Made by a program: the position numbers and the translations under genes. DNA of 64,000 nt from DATACN01 sp038215095 (GTDB lineage: Bacteria; Actinomycetota; Thermoleophilia; Solirubrobacterales; Thermoleophilaceae): positions 1-64,000 of the forward strand of contig JBBQRG010000002.1 in NCBI GenBank assembly GCA_038215095.1, in the 5' to 3' direction. Under the pieces are notes generated by a model. The model saw only the letters and a list, made by a program, of their open reading frames with translations, was not told the origin of the DNA and searched no databases. This document shows, piece after piece, positions 51,610-60,889 of the stretch (position 1 is its first letter; each line of letters begins with the position of its first letter).

Positions 51610-52752
51610 GTGCGAATCCTCTTCACCTCGCACTACGCGCTGCCCCACCTGGGCGGCATGGAGGCCGCCATCGACGCGGTGGCCCGTGAGCTGAGCGGCC
51701 GCGGCCACGAAGTCGTGCTGGTGGCCTCGGCCGCGCAGCGGCGCAATCAGCACGACGGTTCCGCTCCTACGGCGTACAGGGTCGAGCGGGTGCCCGCCTT
51801 CAACGGCTTCGAGGAGCGCCTGCAGGTGCCCTGGCCGCTGTTCTCCCCCGCACTCGTGGGCGTGCTGCGACGGGAGGTCCCGCGCGCGGAGGTCGTGCAC
51901 AGCCACGGCTTCCTGTACCTGCCCACGCCCGTGGCGCTCGGCCTGGCGCGCCGCTCGCCCGGGCGGCCGGTGCGCGTGCTCACCGAGCACGTTGGCCGGG
52001 TGGGTTACGACACCGCGGCGCTCGACGGCGTCGAGCGTGGCGCGGTGGCCTCGCTCGGGCGGCTGAGCGCCCGGCTGGCCGAGGGCATCGTGGTTCTCAA
52101 CGAGAAGGTGGAGGCAGAGCTCCGGCAGCTCGCCCCCGGCCGCGAGCTCGTGCGCATCCTGAACGGCGTGGACGCCGACCGCTACCGCCCCGCCGGCGAG
52201 GAGGAGCGCCGCGCGCTGCGCGAGCGGCTCGGCTGGGACGAGCGCCCGCGAGCCCTGTTCGTGGGACGCCTGGTGGCCCGCAAGGGACTGGAGCTGGCGC
52301 TGGCGGGGGCCGCGCAAGCCGGCGTCGAGCTGGTGGTGGTGGGACCGGGCGAGCCACCATTCTCGGGCGGTGCCGACGTGGAGCTGCTGGGCCCGCAGCC
52401 ACCCGAGCGCGTGGCTGAGCTCTACCGCGCCGCAGACGCCTTCGTACTGCCCTCCCGCGGCGAGGGCTTCCCGGTGACCGCACAGGAGGCGCTCGCCAGC
52501 GGGCTGCCCGTCGTGCTGGCCGACGACCCGGGCTACGCCCCCTACGTGGACGGCGCCGGAGCCGCGGTGCGGCTGGTGGCGCCGACCGAGGAGGGGGTGG
52601 CAGGCGCCCTGCGCGAGCTCGCCGCCGCCGACCCGGGCGCGCGCGGCGCGGCCGCGCAGCAGGCGGTGGCCCACGCCCGCGAGCGCTTCTCCTGGCGGCG
52701 CGCCGCCGACGAGCACGAGGCGCTCTACGAGCGCCTGGCGCGGCTGCGCTAG
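51610..52752 (+). CDS. Glycosyltransferase family 4
   Basis: 380 residues, GTG start (MRILFTSHYALPHLGGMEAAIDAVARELSGRGHEVVLVAS). The acceptor loop HLGGMEAAI, VHSHGFLYLPTPVALG, ILNGVDADRYRP, FVGRLVARKGLELAL and the donor motif LPSRGEGFPVTAQEALASGLPVVLADDPGYAPYV are all present. It is a full-length single-domain enzyme with its own leaderless promoter. Its 3' end overlaps the convergent glycosyltransferase gene by 4 bases. Confidence 0.92.
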   Translation: MRILFTSHYALPHLGGMEAAIDAVARELSGRGHEVVLVASAAQRRNQHDGSAPTAYRVERVPAFNGFEERLQVPWPLFSPALVGVLRREVPRAEVVHSHGFLYLPTPVALGLARRSPGRPVRVLTEHVGRVGYDTAALDGVERGAVASLGRLSARLAEGIVVLNEKVEAELRQLAPGRELVRILNGVDADRYRPAGEEERRALRERLGWDERPRALFVGRLVARKGLELALAGAAQAGVELVVVGPGEPPFSGGADVELLGPQPPERVAELYRAADAFVLPSRGEGFPVTAQEALASGLPVVLADDPGYAPYVDGAGAAVRLVAPTEEGVAGALRELAAADPGARGAAAQQAVAHARERFSWRRAADEHEALYERLARLR

Positions 52753-53741
52753 GCCAGGCGGATCGCCTCCACGAGACCGGCGTCATCTTCGACCAGCGTC
52801 ACCCCTGGGCGGTCCACGGCCTGCTCGGCCATTCCCCCCACGCGCGCCATGATCACCGGCCGGTCGTAGAGCAGCCCTCGTTCCATCACGTTCGACGACC
52901 AGCCCGCGCGGTATGGGAGCACGAGCGTGTCGCTGGCCACGATCCAGCGGTCGAACTCCTCGTCGTCCACGTATTCCTCCCGTAGCTCGGCGCCCGGAGT
53001 CCGCTCCGCCAGCTCCCGCAGCTCGGCCACGTGCTCCCGCCCCGCCGCGTCAGTGCGCCACAGCGAGCCCACCACGTAGAGCCGCGCGCCCTCGGGGCGG
53101 GCTTCGCCGAACGCGCGGATGGCGCGGTCGAAGCCCTTGTTCGGCTGCAGGAAGCCGATGGCCAGCAGCAGCTTGCCGTCCGCCGGGACGCCGAGCGCCT
53201 CGCGTGCCTCCGAGCGGCCGCCGCTCGCGCGCCGGATCATGTTGTCCCCCTGGCTCGCCACCCGCACGCGGTCCCGGTCGATGCCGAACGCCGCGCAGAA
53301 GTCGCCGCGCTCGCGCTCGGTGTGCACGGTGATCATCCCGGCGCGCTTCCAGACGGGCCGCACCAGGCGCCGGAACAGCGGGGCCTGGGGTCCCTGCCCG
53401 TAGTCCACCTCGTGGATGCGCAGGTCCGAGTCGGGCGCCGCCCGAAGCCCCGCCGACAGGCGCAGCAGCGCGGCCGCGCGGGCGCCGCGCGAGACGTCCG
53501 GCGCGCCCAGCATCTCGGGCTGGAACTGCACGACGAGGCAGTCGCTCTCCCTCGCCAAGCGGGCCAGCTCGCGCCCGGCGCCCTTGCGGGTCAGGTCCAC
53601 CACGTGCTCCGCGCTCGACGGCTCGGGCGAGGCGACCGTCACGTCGTGGCCCTCCGCGCGCAGCGCGGTCACGGCCTGGTCGGCATAGGCGGAGATGCCC
53701 CCGCGCATGGGCGGGAAGTGGCTCAGCATCAGCACCCGCAC
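52749..53741 (-). CDS. Glycosyltransferase family 4-like enzyme
   Basis: 330 residues, GTG start (MRVLMLSHFPPMRGGISAYADQAVTAL). It has the GT-B N-terminal Gly loop (RGGISAYA), ITVHTERERGDFCAAFG, AIGFLQPNKGFDRAIRAFGEA and a donor-site region with LPYRAGWSSNVMERGLLYDRPVIMARVGGMAEQA, in which the EX7E motif is modified (SSNVMERGL). Last gene of the minus-strand operon flippase - FkbM methyltransferase - this gene; one base separates it from the methyltransferase gene. Confidence 0.85.
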   Translation of the reverse strand: MRVLMLSHFPPMRGGISAYADQAVTALRAEGHDVTVASPEPSSAEHVVDLTRKGAGRELARLARESDCLVVQFQPEMLGAPDVSRGARAAALLRLSAGLRAAPDSDLRIHEVDYGQGPQAPLFRRLVRPVWKRAGMITVHTERERGDFCAAFGIDRDRVRVASQGDNMIRRASGGRSEAREALGVPADGKLLLAIGFLQPNKGFDRAIRAFGEARPEGARLYVVGSLWRTDAAGREHVAELRELAERTPGAELREEYVDDEEFDRWIVASDTLVLPYRAGWSSNVMERGLLYDRPVIMARVGGMAEQAVDRPGVTLVEDDAGLVEAIRLA

Positions 53742-53742
53742 A

Positions 53743-54642
53743 TCAGGCCTCCGGGCGCTCGCGGGGGCGCACGACCATGTTGGGATCCCCCTCGGGGCGC
53801 CGCCACGCGCCGCTCAGCGGTTCGAGCGCGCCCGCGCGGATGGCGTAGCCGCGGTAGCCAGCGTCCTCGAAGAGGGACTGAACCGCGGCGATCGACCCGC
53901 CCTGCCGCTCCAGGTGCTCGGGCTCGAGCTCCACGATGAAGTCCGGCCGGGCCCGCTCCAGCAGCCGCGGGGCGCCCTTCAGCGCCAGCAGCTCCGCGCC
54001 CTCCACGTCCAGCTTCACCAGCGAGGTGCGGTCGAGCAGGTCGCCCGCCACCTCGTCGAGCGTCGCCACCTCGACCTCCACCTCGCTCCCCGAAGCGCTG
54101 TCCTCGGGCGCGAAGGAGCTGTGCCCCGACCCGGCGCCGAACACGCGCATTTGCAGCCTGCCGGGGCGCTCGGCCAGCGCGACCTCGCGCAGGTCCACCC
54201 AGCCGTAGCCGTTGAAGGCGACGTTCTCGCGCAGCAGCGCCATGGTGGTGGGCGACGGCTCGCAGGCCACCACGTGTCCGTCGCCGCCGACGCGCCCGGC
54301 GGCCATCAGCGTGAACAGCCCGATGTTCGCGCCGCCGTCGATGACGACGTCACCCGGCCGCAGCAGCGAGAGCATCGCCGCGGCCGCGGGCTCGCAGAAG
54401 CCGTAGGCGTAGAGCCGGCGGCCGTGGGGAGTGCGCAGGTCGGCCCGCACGCGGGCCCCGCCGGCCAGGGCCACGGCTGCACGGCTGCCGCGTCCGAAGG
54501 GCTGGCGCAGCGCGGCCGCGAGCACGCGCGAACCGCCTGCGACGGGCGAGCGCCCGCAGCGCTCGGAGGACGGCGGGACGAGCTCTCCCAGGTGGGCGCG
54601 GGCGTAGGGCACGGCCGCCCTCAGGCGCCCCGCCCGGCTCAC
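53743..54642 (-). CDS. FkbM-family methyltransferase
   Basis: 299 residues from GTG 54642, overlapping the flippase stop (GTGA). SAM-binding motif DVVIDGGANIGLFTLMAAGRV (about 97-117) and acidic CEPSPTTMALLRENVAFNG, then SLVKLDVEGAELLALKGAPRLLER (about 214-237), all diagnostic of the FkbM family. It O-methylates a hydroxyl, here probably on a glycan sugar. The first 75 residues are basic and unconserved. A TTG/ATG further in could be used but would remove little. Confidence 0.9.
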   Translation of the reverse strand: MSRAGRLRAAVPYARAHLGELVPPSSERCGRSPVAGGSRVLAAALRQPFGRGSRAAVALAGGARVRADLRTPHGRRLYAYGFCEPAAAAMLSLLRPGDVVIDGGANIGLFTLMAAGRVGGDGHVVACEPSPTTMALLRENVAFNGYGWVDLREVALAERPGRLQMRVFGAGSGHSSFAPEDSASGSEVEVEVATLDEVAGDLLDRTSLVKLDVEGAELLALKGAPRLLERARPDFIVELEPEHLERQGGSIAAVQSLFEDAGYRGYAIRAGALEPLSGAWRRPEGDPNMVVRPRERPEA

Positions 54643-56120
54643 GGAGCGCCCTCGCCGCCGCTCGAGCGCCGACCGGCCAGAAGGTCCCGGCGAAGCTCCT
54701 CGGGCAGCGCGCCGAACGCGAGCAGCGCGCCGCCGTAGACGACGGCACCGATCACGGTCATCACCAGCGCGGGCAGCCCCAGGAGCATCACGGGCACGAC
54801 GGCCAGCACACCGGCGAGCGCCACGCGCGCGACGAAGCCGGGCGGGACGCCGATCTCCCGCCAGCCCCTCGTGAGCGCCACCTCGTAGCAGGCCGCCAGC
54901 GTCAGCTCGGCTGCGACGAGGGCGATGGCGCCTCCCACGGCGCCATGCGCCTTGATCAGCGGCACACCGGCGGCGAAGACCACGGTCAGCGCGATGGCGT
55001 TCGCCACCAGGATCGAGCGGGTGCGGTCGAGCGAGAGCAGGGCGTACCCGCGGGCCGCGATCACGAACGTGCCCACCAGCGCAACCGCGAGGATCCGCAG
55101 CACGTGTACGGCGGGGTCGAACCCGGGCCCGGCCACCACGTCCACCGCGATCTGCGCCGCGAGGAACAGGATCAGCGCCAGCCCGACCCCGGCGATCAGC
55201 ATGACCTCGAGCAGCCTGCGCCCCGCGTAGGCGAAGCGCTCGGAGTCGTTCACCGCCGAGCGCGCCAGGACGGGCAGGGCGGAGGACACCAGCAGCGGCG
55301 GGATCGTCGTGATCGACTCGAGCACTCGAAATGACACGCCGAAGTAGCCGGTCTGGTCGCCGTTCGACAGCACCGACACCATGATCTGGGCCACGCGGAA
55401 GTAGAGGACCGACAGGATCACGGCTGCCGAGTAGGGAAGGATGCGCGGCAGCATCCGCCTCCACTCGGCCACGTCGAACGCCGGCAGCACGCGCGTCTCG
55501 CGGCCGCCGATCACGGCGGTCAGGACGAGGATCGGCACCATGATCGGCAGCTGCAGCGCGAAGAACGGCAGCAGGCCGGCGCCGGCCAGCGCGAGCGCCA
55601 CCGCGCCCACGGCGATGCCGGCCTGGAGCAGCAGCTGCAGGGCGGCGACCCAGCCGAAGCGCAGCCTCACGTGGAGCGGTATCGCCTGGCTCTGCTGGAC
55701 CACGAACAGCACCATGCCGAAGCCGGCCACGACCGTGCCGACCACCATCGTGTTCGTGTAGTCCACGCTGGCCGCGAAGGCCACCGCGACGGCCAATCCC
55801 AGCAGCGCGAAGGCCACGCGCATGCCGAGCACGTTGCGCAGGAAGCGGTGGCCCTCCTCTCGCGGGCGCACTGAGTACTCTCGCACCCCGAACGCCGAGA
55901 GCCCGAGATCGCTGATGCTCCCCACGATCGTCACGAGCGCCATCACAGTCACGAAGCGCCCCGTGTCCACCACGCCCAGGTGACGGATGACGACCGCGCT
56001 CGACGCCACGGTGAACACGGCGCCGGCCACGTGCCCCGCGAGCCGGAGCAGGCCGCCCCGGATCACGCGCGGCCCCGCTACGGGCGTGTCGAGCAGGTCT
56101 TCCTGGACGCCCTCGGCCAT
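54639..56120 (-). CDS. Polysaccharide flippase (Wzx/MOP superfamily)
   Basis: 493 residues with about 14 membrane helices. The N-terminal helices RGGLLRLAGHVAGAVFTVASSAVVIRHLGVVDTGRFVTVMALVTIVGSISDLGLSAFGVREYS match the polysaccharide-biosynthesis MATE-like family. Later RVLESITTIPPLLVSSALPVLARS and GAVGGAIALVAAELTLAACY are typical. It moves lipid-linked repeat units across the membrane. First gene of its operon, with a TAGGCT box 8 bases before the ATG. A second, different flippase is at 61434. Confidence 0.9.
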   Translation of the reverse strand: MAEGVQEDLLDTPVAGPRVIRGGLLRLAGHVAGAVFTVASSAVVIRHLGVVDTGRFVTVMALVTIVGSISDLGLSAFGVREYSVRPREEGHRFLRNVLGMRVAFALLGLAVAVAFAASVDYTNTMVVGTVVAGFGMVLFVVQQSQAIPLHVRLRFGWVAALQLLLQAGIAVGAVALALAGAGLLPFFALQLPIMVPILVLTAVIGGRETRVLPAFDVAEWRRMLPRILPYSAAVILSVLYFRVAQIMVSVLSNGDQTGYFGVSFRVLESITTIPPLLVSSALPVLARSAVNDSERFAYAGRRLLEVMLIAGVGLALILFLAAQIAVDVVAGPGFDPAVHVLRILAVALVGTFVIAARGYALLSLDRTRSILVANAIALTVVFAAGVPLIKAHGAVGGAIALVAAELTLAACYEVALTRGWREIGVPPGFVARVALAGVLAVVPVMLLGLPALVMTVIGAVVYGGALLAFGALPEELRRDLLAGRRSSGGEGAP

Positions 56121-56128
56121 GCCGGCGC

Positions 56129-56134
56129 AGCCTA
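56129..56134 (-). promoter_or_regulatory. -10 box TAGGCT for the flippase operon
   Basis: Minus-strand TAGGCT, 8 bases before the ATG at 56120. Confidence 0.45.
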
Positions 56135-56186
56135 GGTGATCGCCAGGCGCCCGACGGGGGCCGGCAGCGCCCCGGCCGGGGGCTAG

Positions 56187-57383
56187 ATGCACATCGCGCT
56201 GGTGCACCACCACGTGGGCGGCAAGGCCGGCGGGGGCGGCGGCGTGCGGCTGATGCTCGAGCTCGGGCTGGGCCTGCAGGAGCGCGGCCACCGGGTGACG
56301 ATCGCCTGCCACGACTACCTCCCCGGCGGCGAGTTCTCCTACGCCGCGGACCGGCTCGAGATCAGGTCGGTGCGCCAGGGCTTGGCGGAGGTGCCGAGCG
56401 GCCGCCTCGAGCTGGCGCGCCACTACTGGCGCGACCTGCCGAAGGTGGCGAAGCTGGTGCCGCCGGACGCCGACGTCGTGAACGCCCACGAGTGGCTGGC
56501 GCTGCGCCCCGGCCGGATCGCGAGCGGGCGCCTGTCGATCCCACTCGTGTGGACGCGCAACGACGAGTCCCCCTGGGAGCGCGTGACCGTTCCGGAGCAC
56601 ACGATCATCGGCGGCGACGGCCTGGTCGAGCGTGCCGCGCGGGCTGCGCTGGGCTGGCCCGACCTGCTGGACGCCCGCAAGGCCGCCGCCATCGTCGTGC
56701 TGAGCCAGCTGCAGGTGGAGATGGTGCGGCGCAGCTACGGCCGGGGCGCCACGGTGATCGGCGTGGGCCCGCCGGGCCACTTCTTCGACCCGCCCGAGCG
56801 CTCCGCGGCGCGCGCCCGGCTGGGCGTGCCCGACGACGTCTTCCTGGTGCTGGCCACGGGCATCCTGGTGCCGCACCGGCGCTTCGAGGACCTCGTCCAG
56901 GCCTTCTCGCTGCTGGATGACGAGCCCTCGACGAGGGCGCTGATCGTGGGTTCCGACCACGTCGACCCGAGCTACGCCGCGAGGCTTTCGGCGCTGGTGG
57001 GGGAGCTTGGCCTGGGCGGCCGCGTGGAGATGCCCCGCCGCTCGGTGTCGGACGCCGAGATGCACGACGCCTACGCCGCCGCGGACGTGTTCGCCATCCT
57101 CAGCCAGCGCTACGCGTGGGGCCTGGCGCCGCTCGAGGCGATCGCCTCGGGGACACCTGTGATCATCACGCCGGGGGCCGGCGTGTACGACGTGCTGGCG
57201 GGCCGCCCCGGAGTCCAGGTGGTGCCCGCACACGATCCCCCGGCGATCGCCGAGGCGATCCGCCTGTCGCGCTCGGAGGGAGCGCGAGAGGCGCTCGAGC
57301 CCACCCGCGCATGGCTCCGCGAGGAGTTCGCGCTCAGCCGTTACGTGGACCGGATGGAGGAGATCTACTCGAAGGTCGCGTGA
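56187..57383 (+). CDS. Glycosyltransferase family 4
   Basis: 398 residues. The start MHIALVHHHVGGKAGGGGGVRLMLELGLGLQERGHRV has an unusually Gly-rich acceptor loop. Further GT-B text: VVNAHEWLALRPGRIAS, VVLSQLQVEMVRRSYGR, LATGILVPHRRFEDLVQAFSLL (about 226-247) and the donor motif ILSQRYAWGLAPLEAIASGTPVIITPGAGVYDVLA (about 303-337). No clear -10 hexamer precedes the ATG, and the start is set by the family N terminus. It begins the plus-strand run GT4 - C-methyltransferase - gmd - lhgO-like. Confidence 0.9.
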   Translation: MHIALVHHHVGGKAGGGGGVRLMLELGLGLQERGHRVTIACHDYLPGGEFSYAADRLEIRSVRQGLAEVPSGRLELARHYWRDLPKVAKLVPPDADVVNAHEWLALRPGRIASGRLSIPLVWTRNDESPWERVTVPEHTIIGGDGLVERAARAALGWPDLLDARKAAAIVVLSQLQVEMVRRSYGRGATVIGVGPPGHFFDPPERSAARARLGVPDDVFLVLATGILVPHRRFEDLVQAFSLLDDEPSTRALIVGSDHVDPSYAARLSALVGELGLGGRVEMPRRSVSDAEMHDAYAAADVFAILSQRYAWGLAPLEAIASGTPVIITPGAGVYDVLAGRPGVQVVPAHDPPAIAEAIRLSRSEGAREALEPTRAWLREEFALSRYVDRMEEIYSKVA

Positions 57384-57385
57384 CT

Positions 57386-58726
57386 ATGATCGCGCCAATG
57401 ACCACCGCCTCGAGCCTGCCGCCCACGAGCCTGCGCACCAGGACCACGTGCCGGATCTGCGGCTCCTCGGCCCTGGCTCCCGCCCTGGACCTCGGCTACC
57501 AGAACATCGCCGGAGCCTTCAGCCGGCCGGGCGAGAACGCCCCCGTGCAGCGCGCCATCCCGCTCGAGCTCGTGCGCTGCGACATGACCAGCGACCAGGA
57601 CGCCTGCGGCCTGCTGCAGACCCGCCACAGCGTCCCTCCCGTGCTGCTCTACCAGGACTACTGGTACCGCAGCGGCGTGAACCGCACGATGACCGACCAC
57701 CTCCACGAGCTGGCTCAGCGCGCGGAGGCGCTCGTCGGGCTAGGGCCGGGCGACCTCGTGGTGGACGTGGGCTGCAACGACGGCACGCTGCTCGACGGCT
57801 ACCAGACCCAGGGCCTGAAGTACCTGGGCTTCGACCCCTCCGACGCGACGCGCTACGCGATCGAGAAGGGCTACGAGGTCGAGCTCACCTTCTTCGGGCA
57901 CGAGCGCTTCGCGCGCCGCTACCCGGACCAGAAGGCCAAGGTCCTCACCAGCATCGCGATGTTCTACGACCTCGAGTCGCCGGCGACGTTCGTGGCCGAC
58001 GCGGCCAGGACGCTCGCCGAGGAGGGCGTCTGGGTCATCGAGCTGCACTACCTGCCGATGATGCTCGAGCGCAACTCCTTCGACGCGATCGTGCACGAGC
58101 ACCTCGAGTACTACTCGCTGGCCGTGCTCGAGCGGTTGCTCGGCGACGCCGGCCTCGAGGTGGTCGAGGCCGACATCAACGACATCAACGGCGGCTCGAT
58201 CCAGCTCTTCATATCCCACGCCGGGCGGCGCAAGCGCTCCGAGCAGGGCGAGGAGGCCCTTCAGCGCCTGAGGGTCAAGGAGTTCGAGATGGCGCTCGAC
58301 TCACCCGAGCCGTACGACGAGTTCAAGCGGCGCGTCGAGCAGGTGCGCGATGACCTGTCCAGCCTGTGCCGCTCGCTTGTCGAGGACGGCAAGACGATCC
58401 ACGCCTACGGCGCCTCGACCAAGGGCAACACCATCCTCCAGTACGCCGGGCTCGACCACGAGACGGTCTCCTACGCCGCCGACCGCAACCCCGACAAGTG
58501 GGGCTGCGAGACCATCCGGACGAAGATCCCGATCGTGAGCGAGGAGGACTCCCGGGCCATGAAGCCGGACTACTACCTCGTGCTGCCCTGGCACTTCCTC
58601 GACGAGTTCGTCGAGCGCGAGCAGGAGTTCTTCGACTCCGGCGGGAAGTTCATCGTCCCGCTCCCCGAGGTCCGCGTGGTTGACGGGGCCGGGCATCCGC
58701 AAGCCGCCGCCGAGGCCTCAAACTGA
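57386..58726 (+). CDS. Sugar C-methyltransferase-type SAM enzyme
   Basis: 446 residues from ATG 57386 (57398 also possible), two bases after the preceding gene. Three parts: an N-terminal zinc-binding domain (CRICGSSALAPALDLGYQNIAGAF, with further Cys at RCDMT and CGLLQ), a class I SAM domain (DLVVDVGCNDGTLLDGY, about 119-135) with EHLEYYS, and a C-terminal domain (KTIHAYGASTKGNTILQYAGL, about 337-357) typical of NDP-sugar 3-C-methyltransferases such as TylC3/NovU. It builds a branched deoxysugar on a nucleotide sugar. Coupled to gmd by CTGA. Confidence 0.9.
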   Translation: MIAPMTTASSLPPTSLRTRTTCRICGSSALAPALDLGYQNIAGAFSRPGENAPVQRAIPLELVRCDMTSDQDACGLLQTRHSVPPVLLYQDYWYRSGVNRTMTDHLHELAQRAEALVGLGPGDLVVDVGCNDGTLLDGYQTQGLKYLGFDPSDATRYAIEKGYEVELTFFGHERFARRYPDQKAKVLTSIAMFYDLESPATFVADAARTLAEEGVWVIELHYLPMMLERNSFDAIVHEHLEYYSLAVLERLLGDAGLEVVEADINDINGGSIQLFISHAGRRKRSEQGEEALQRLRVKEFEMALDSPEPYDEFKRRVEQVRDDLSSLCRSLVEDGKTIHAYGASTKGNTILQYAGLDHETVSYAADRNPDKWGCETIRTKIPIVSEEDSRAMKPDYYLVLPWHFLDEFVEREQEFFDSGGKFIVPLPEVRVVDGAGHPQAAAEASN

Positions 58727-59712
58727 CCGCCAAGCGCGCCCTCGTCACGGGCATCACAGGCCAGGACGGCTCCTACCTCGCGGAGCTGCTGCTCGAGAAG
58801 GGCTACGACGTGCACGGCATGGTCCGGCGCTCCTCGACCGAGACCTTCCAGCGCCTGCAGCACTTCCGCGACGACATCACGCTGCACACCGGCGACCTGC
58901 TCGACCAGCGCTCGCTCACGGACGTGCTCCGCGAGTGCGAGCCGGTCGAGGTCTACAACCTGGCCGCGATGTCGTTCGTGGCGGCGTCGTGGTCGCAGCC
59001 GGTGCTGACCGCCGAGTTCACCGCCACCGGCGTCACGCGCATGCTCGAGGCCGTGCGCGAGGTCGTGCCGGAGGCGCGCTTCTACCAGGCCTCGTCCTCG
59101 GAGATGTTCGGCAAGGTGCTCGAGATCCCGCAGAAGGAGTCCACGCCCTTCTACCCGCGCTCGCCCTACGGTGTCGCCAAGTGCTACGCGCACTTCATCA
59201 CGGTGAACTACCGCGAGTCGTATGACCTCTGGGCCTGCTCGGGCATCCTCTTCAACCACGAGTCGCCCCGCCGCGGGCTCGAGTTCGTCACCCGCAAGGT
59301 CACCCATGCCGCGGCCGCGATCAAGCTCGGGCTGCAGAACAAGCTGGCCCTCGGGAACCTCGACGCCGAGCGCGACTGGGGCTACGCGAAGGACTACGTC
59401 GAGGCCATGTGGATGATGCTGCAGGGCGACGAGCCCGACGACTACGTGATCGCGACCGGCGAGGCGCACAGCGTGCGCGAGCTGGTGGAGGTGGCCTTCG
59501 ACCAGGCCGGCCTCGACCACGAGCAGTACGTGGAGCTGGACCCGCGCTTCCTGCGCCCGGCAGAGGTCGAGCACCTGGTGGGCGACTACTCGAAGGCAAA
59601 GCGCCAGCTCGGCTGGGAGCCGCAGACGAACTTCGAGGAGCTTGTCCGGCTGATGGTGGACGCCGACCTCGAGCTGCTGGCCAGCGGCGTCCCGCACAAG
59701 CAAGCGGGCTAG
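58723..59712 (+). CDS. gmd: GDP-mannose 4,6-dehydratase, CTG start
   Basis: 329 residues if read from the CTG at 58723, which overlaps the previous stop as CTGA. The NAD-binding motif VTGITGQDGSYLAELL (about 8-23) lies between this CTG and the first ATG (58810). No ATG, GTG or TTG at a sensible place occurs after the in-frame stop at 58681. The catalytic Thr/Ser-Glu-Tyr-Lys set is seen in SSSEMFG and SPYGVAKCYAH (about 148-158), with NHESPRRG as in Gmd. It makes GDP-4-keto-6-deoxymannose for a deoxysugar such as rhamnose or fucose. No reductase partner is seen. Confidence 0.88.
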   Translation: MTAKRALVTGITGQDGSYLAELLLEKGYDVHGMVRRSSTETFQRLQHFRDDITLHTGDLLDQRSLTDVLRECEPVEVYNLAAMSFVAASWSQPVLTAEFTATGVTRMLEAVREVVPEARFYQASSSEMFGKVLEIPQKESTPFYPRSPYGVAKCYAHFITVNYRESYDLWACSGILFNHESPRRGLEFVTRKVTHAAAAIKLGLQNKLALGNLDAERDWGYAKDYVEAMWMMLQGDEPDDYVIATGEAHSVRELVEVAFDQAGLDHEQYVELDPRFLRPAEVEHLVGDYSKAKRQLGWEPQTNFEELVRLMVDADLELLASGVPHKQAG

Positions 59713-59719
59713 TCCCCGG

Positions 59720-60889
59720 GTGAACGCGCCGGGCGAGTGCGACCTGGCCGTGGTTGGCGGCGGCATCGTCGGGCTGGCGGTGGCGCGCGAGCTGACCGCG
59801 CGCAGGCCCGGCCTCGACGCCGTGGTGCTGGAGCGCGAGCTGGAGATCGGCACCCACCAGACCGCGCGCAACAGCGGCGTGGTGCACGCGGGGATCTACT
59901 ACGAGCCGGGCTCGCTGAAGGCGAAGCTGTGCGTGAGCGGCTCGCGGCGGCTGTACGAGTACTGCGAGCAGCGCGGCATCCAGCACGAGCGCTGCGGCAA
60001 GCTGATCGTGGCGCGCAACGACGGCGAGCTGGCCGGGCTCGACGAGCTCGAGCGGCGCGGGCGCGAGAACGGGGTGCCGGGCCTGCGCCGGCTGGGCGGC
60101 GGCGAGCTGGGGGAGCTGGAGCCGCACGCGCGCGGCGCCGGGGCGCTGCACTCGCCCGCCACGGGGATCGTGGACTTCCGCGCGGTTGCGCGGTCGTTCG
60201 CCGCGGAGCTCGAGGAGCGCGGCACGCCGGTGGTCACCGGCTGCGGCGTCGAGCGGCTGGAGCCGCGCGGCGGGCGCGTGGCGCTGGTGCACGGCCAGGG
60301 CGAGACGCGGGCCCGCTTCGCCGTGCTGTGCGCCGGAGCGGCGGCCGACCGCCTGGCCGTGAGCGCGGGCGCGCCGGCCGACCCGCGCATCGTGCCGTTC
60401 CGCGGCGCCTACCTGAAGCTGCGCCCGGAGCGCCGCGAGCTGGTGCGCGGGCTGATCTACCCGGTGCCCGACCCGCGGCTGCCCTTCCTGGGCGTGCACC
60501 TCAGCCGCCACGTGGACGGCGAGGTGTCGCTCGGGCCGACGGCGCTGCTGGCGCCGCGGGCGCGCACGCTCGCCTGGCCTGGCACGTGGCGAATGGCGCG
60601 GCGCTTCTGGCGCACCGGCGTCAGCGAGCTGCGGCACGCGCTCAGCCGCGCGTCGCTGGCGCGCGAGGCCGCGCAGTACGTGCCCGAGCTGCAGCCGTCG
60701 GACCTCGAGCCGTACTTCACCGGCGTGCGCGCCCAGGCGCTGCGCCGCGACGGTGGCCTGCTGGACGACTTCCTCGTGCACGAGTCGCCGCGAGCGCTGC
60801 ACGTGCGCAACGCGCCGTCGCCGGCGGCAACGTCGGCGCTGGCCCTGGCGGAGCTGATCGCCGATCGCGCCGAGCCCGGGCTTGACTAG
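59720..60889 (+). CDS. FAD-dependent L-2-hydroxyglutarate oxidase-like protein (LhgO)
   Basis: 389 residues, GTG start. The DAO-fold FAD site is DLAVVGGGIVGLAVARELTARRPG (about 8-31); the LhgO-type continuation is GTHQTARNSGVVHAGIYYEPGSLKAKLCVSG (about 44-74). The C-terminal VSLGPTALLA and DFLVHESPRALHVRNAPSPAATSALA fit as well. LhgO oxidises L-2-hydroxyglutarate and passes electrons to the quinone pool, so its place between gmd and rmlC is unexpected. It may act on another hydroxyacid or sugar acid here. It follows gmd by 7 bases. Confidence 0.85.
   Translation: MNAPGECDLAVVGGGIVGLAVARELTARRPGLDAVVLERELEIGTHQTARNSGVVHAGIYYEPGSLKAKLCVSGSRRLYEYCEQRGIQHERCGKLIVARNDGELAGLDELERRGRENGVPGLRRLGGGELGELEPHARGAGALHSPATGIVDFRAVARSFAAELEERGTPVVTGCGVERLEPRGGRVALVHGQGETRARFAVLCAGAAADRLAVSAGAPADPRIVPFRGAYLKLRPERRELVRGLIYPVPDPRLPFLGVHLSRHVDGEVSLGPTALLAPRARTLAWPGTWRMARRFWRTGVSELRHALSRASLAREAAQYVPELQPSDLEPYFTGVRAQALRRDGGLLDDFLVHESPRALHVRNAPSPAATSALALAELIADRAEPGLD

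Noticed and set aside
54639..57233. An 864-codon flippase start far upstream
   Set aside because: The extra N terminus is antisense to the glycosyltransferase gene at 56187. The family N terminus and the TAGGCT box place the start at 56120.
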